Shown here: in pieces, positions 63,097 to 64,000 of the stretch
Layout of the letters: every line of letters starts with the position of its first letter
Position numbering within the stretch: position 1 is the stretch's first letter
Assembly (NCBI GenBank): GCA_963835935.1
Contig: CAWIHK010000002.1
Coordinates: 1-64,000, forward strand
Direction of reading: 5' to 3'
Source: CAWIHK01 sp963835935
GTDB lineage: Bacteria > Bacteroidota > Ignavibacteria > UBA10030 > CAVZMI01
DNA length: 64,000 bases
The notes under the pieces: model-generated
Told to the model about the DNA's origin: nothing
The model's database searches: none
Seen by the model: the letters and a program-made list of their open reading frames with translations, nothing else
Made by a program: the position numbers and the translations under genes

Positions 63097-63840
63097 ATGA
63101 AAATTATACTTCTTGCTGCCGGAAACGCGAAACGTTTGCGTCCATTGACGAACGATACTCCTAAGTGTTTATTGAATGTCGGTTCAATTCCCATACTGGA
63201 ACGCATTATAAAGAATTTCCTTTCATTTCGTCTCGCCAATTTTGTCATTGTGACAGGATTTCAGCATCGCAAGATCGAAGAATTTATTTCGGCAACGTTT
63301 CCCATTCTCACGCCTCTTTATGTTCACAACAAAGAGTATGAAACAACTAACAATGCATACTCGCTCTATCTTGCACTGGAGGCAAGCAAGAGCGATGATA
63401 TTATCATTGCCGATACAGATATCGTTTTTGACAGCAGACTTTTGATCTCGTTGTTACTTTCACCAAAAGAAAACAGCTTGCTCGTTCGCCAATCGAACCA
63501 ACTTGGTAATGAAGAAATTAAAGTTGTGACCAGTAATGACGGAAAAATAACTTCAATCGGCAAAGGAATAGAACCGGCGAATGCAGTCGGAGAATCGATC
63601 GGCATTGCGAAAATCTCGCTTCGTGCGACACGAGACCTTTACGATATTTTGTTACGACAGGTCAAGAATGGAACAGGCAAATCGGATTGGTATGAAACCG
63701 CATTTCAAGAATTCATCAATAATAATGGAACCATCAATGCTATCGTAGCTGATGATTCCCCCTGCATTGAAATTGATACTCCGGAAGATCTTGCCACCGC
63801 CGAGAAAGAGATTGTTCCTCTTCTTGAAAACCTTCTGTGA
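63097..63840 (+). CDS. Sugar or polyol-phosphate nucleotidyltransferase
   Basis: 247 residues from MKIILLAAGNAKRLRPLTND; an ATG at 63028 adds a hydrophobic stretch that is not part of the fold. The nucleotide loop LAAGNAKRLRPLTNDTPKCLL and the metal-binding IIADTDIVFD identify the NTP_transferase family. ETTNNAYSLYLALE resembles LicC-like or inositol-1-phosphate cytidylyltransferases. The overlapping downstream gene uses CDP-activated alcohols, which favours CTP as substrate. The polar alcohol is not known. Confidence 0.85.
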   Translation: MKIILLAAGNAKRLRPLTNDTPKCLLNVGSIPILERIIKNFLSFRLANFVIVTGFQHRKIEEFISATFPILTPLYVHNKEYETTNNAYSLYLALEASKSDDIIIADTDIVFDSRLLISLLLSPKENSLLVRQSNQLGNEEIKVVTSNDGKITSIGKGIEPANAVGESIGIAKISLRATRDLYDILLRQVKNGTGKSDWYETAFQEFINNNGTINAIVADDSPCIEIDTPEDLATAEKEIVPLLENLL

Positions 63841-64000
63841 AGGAAACTCGATATTCATACGATTCGTCGATCAAGTCGCGCGTTTCGGATGAATTATTCA
63901 ATACTTATGTGATCCGCCCAACTGCCGGCCTTATTGTAAGATTATTATATCACACAAACATAACACCGAACCAAGTAACGTTACTATCCGCTATTATAGG
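63837..64000 (+). CDS. CDP-alcohol phosphatidyltransferase, 5' part
   Basis: GTG 63837 overlaps the stop of the nucleotidyltransferase. The visible 54 codons include FNTYVIRPTAGLIVRLLYHT and NITPNQVTLLSAIIG, the first membrane helix region typical of CDP-alcohol phosphatidyltransferases; the catalytic D-G-x2-A-R motif lies beyond the window. Together with the upstream enzyme it would activate and transfer a polar alcohol phosphate, as in phospholipid or di-myo-inositol-phosphate synthesis. Confidence 0.75.
   Translation, partial: MKETRYSYDSSIKSRVSDELFNTYVIRPTAGLIVRLLYHTNITPNQVTLLSAII

Overview
This is a bacterial chromosome segment, probably from the Bacteroidota/Ignavibacteriota (FCB) side of the tree. 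Seven proteins end in the 80-90 residue type IX secretion (T9SS) type A sorting domain with the NPFNPST signature, coding is moderately AT-rich, and most housekeeping genes are single copies in compact operons. The lineage is an inference from these tails and general gene content; there is no rRNA in the window.

Layout. (1) 0.2-17.3 kb, plus strand: a secreted-protein region. It holds a broken CBM-esterase pseudogene, a GH116-type glycosidase, an esterase with Ig-like and F5/8C (CBM32-like) domains, four paralogous PD40 beta-propeller proteins, a PD40 lipoprotein, a Cys-rich protein with a Tat-like leader, and a second CBM-esterase. Two fossil sorting-domain tails sit between these genes, so the paralog array was once larger. 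(2) 17.5-24.1 kb: a membrane protein, a probable heterodimeric ABC exporter, and serS. (3) 24.2-29.9 kb: a defence-type patch with a Panacea antitoxin, a truncated toxin partner, a DUF4062-like/TPR protein and a single-chain type IIG (Eco57I-like) restriction-modification enzyme. (4) 30-34.4 kb: cytochrome c lipoprotein, membrane protein, pirin, MFS permease, ORF6N protein. (5) 34.4-41.9 kb, minus strand: a conserved operon in transcription order yggS, divIVA, purine nucleoside phosphorylase, ileS (with an apparent frameshift beside its HIGH-like motif), DksA-like, lspA, rluD. It resembles the divIVA-ileS-lspA-rluD neighbourhood of Firmicutes. (6) 42-52.2 kb, plus strand: TPR protein, aroE, larE, a DUF3800 gene with a palindromic promoter and a foldable leader, mutS, hicAB, aldo/keto reductase, STAS protein, truA. 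(7) 52.4-59.2 kb, minus strand: a small envelope protein and a ~2000-residue T9SS protein built of 14 BNR-like and 7 FG-GAP repeats. Its 5' end is filled with GC-rich palindromic repeats. (8) 59.4-63 kb: an IS4-family element that carries an AbrB/MazE-like gene on the opposite strand, followed by damaged toxin-antitoxin-like loci (HEPN/MNT, DUF4160/DUF2442) and a 21-bp periodic array encoding heptads. (9) 63.1 kb to the end: a sugar/polyol-phosphate nucleotidyltransferase overlapping a CDP-alcohol phosphatidyltransferase that runs off the window.

How the parts relate. The first region looks like an export and surface-attachment module for carbohydrate-active enzymes and propeller proteins, but no T9SS machinery gene lies here. 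The defence and toxin-antitoxin loci are scattered in at least three places, and several are broken at or near short palindromic repeats. The best candidates for something undescribed are the Panacea/DUF4062-TPR/type IIG patch, the DUF3800 leader, the 21-bp heptad array, and the IS4 element with its passenger gene and nested palindromes.
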